Assembly: GCF_011050415.1 (NCBI RefSeq)
Contig: NZ_DRFS01000008.1
Span: forward strand, 1-64,000
DNA: 64,000 nucleotides
Direction: 5' to 3'
Source of the DNA: Halomonas sp.
Lineage (GTDB): Bacteria > Pseudomonadota > Gammaproteobacteria > Pseudomonadales > Halomonadaceae
The notes under the pieces are model-generated. The model worked only from the letters and a program-made list of their open reading frames with translations, was not told the origin of the DNA and ran no database searches. The translations under genes and the position numbers were made by a program. The stretch's first letter is position 1; every line of letters begins with the position of its first letter. This document shows positions 63,931 through 64,000 of the stretch, piece after piece.

Positions 63931-64000
63931 ATGGATATCTCGCTAAGTTAAACATGTCGACGTAGTGCTCCACTTAGAGAGTCTCCTGTTTAACCCCCGA

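Overview
The window looks like a catabolic region of a halophilic or marine gammaproteobacterium, most probably the Halomonas/Vreelandella group. This rests on the catB-catC-catA-benA gene order, the number of Na+/TRAP-type transporters, moderately high GC and the style of the proteins. The genus is an inference and no rRNA or other marker gene is present. Nearly every intact gene serves import, activation or ring cleavage of aromatic or alicyclic acids. Routes converge on catechol at the left end and on protocatechuate at the right end.

Layout. (1) 1-5.3 kb, minus strand: the catechol branch catB, catC, catA and partial benA, preceded by a salicylate hydroxylase with a divergent NahR-like LysR gene. 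An ATAC-N7-GTAT site of the BenM/CatM type lies upstream of catB. (2) 6.3-9.7 kb: DoxX protein, glutathionyl-hydroquinone reductase and LigB/DODA-type dioxygenase with a divergent LysR, a probable quinone/catechol detoxification unit. (3) 10-14 kb: LysR, DUF3311, Na+/solute symporter and M20 amidohydrolase, perhaps for import and hydrolysis of an N-acyl amino acid such as hippurate. (4) 14.1-17 kb: DASS transporter, BKACE enzyme and an NTF2-like protein. (5) 17.5-24.6 kb: a cyclohexanecarboxylate operon (aliA, badH, badI, aliB, MarR, ABC-type binding protein, nitroreductase) with no badK-like hydratase.

(6) 24.6-36.6 kb: a phthalate island that looks more AT-rich by eye. It starts in debris (MarR fragment, ISL3 transposase relic) and ends at an IS1182-family element. 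It encodes phthalate 4,5-dioxygenase reductase and oxygenase, dihydrodiol dehydrogenase, 4,5-dihydroxyphthalate decarboxylase, a class II aldolase-fold protein, MarR, a TAXI-TRAP transporter, a DMT exporter and a broken quinolinate phosphoribosyltransferase gene. (7) 36.7-40.1 kb: a scar zone with the IS1182 element, an IS3 relic, a 5' relic of the DASS gene, a frameshifted second nitroreductase and a 3' relic of pobA. (8) 40.2-45.9 kb: 3-hydroxybenzoate 4-monooxygenase, a DctPQM TRAP transporter and a MarR regulator, bracketed by diverged direct repeats. (9) 45.96-48.3 kb: nitroreductase tail relic, pobA and pobR. (10) 48.5-56.5 kb: an unassigned module with TAXI-TRAP, class II aldolase-fold protein, LysR, ThDP-dependent enzyme and aldehyde dehydrogenase. 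(11) 56.8-57.5 kb: a second, dead monooxygenase/MarR pair. (12) 57.9-63.9 kb: DctPQM TRAP transporter with an aromatic-aldehyde dehydrogenase, then pcaH-pcaG.

How it fits together: benzoate and salicylate feed catechol, which is ortho-cleaved by CatA and processed by CatB and CatC. Phthalate, 3-hydroxybenzoate and 4-hydroxybenzoate feed protocatechuate, which is cleaved by PcaHG. Cyclohexanecarboxylate would go to pimeloyl-CoA. Repeated relics (three nitroreductase 3' ends, two pobA 3' ends, two monooxygenase/MarR pairs, two DASS 5' ends) show the locus was assembled by repeated homologous or homeologous exchange between related catabolic islands. No rRNA, tRNA or CRISPR array was seen.
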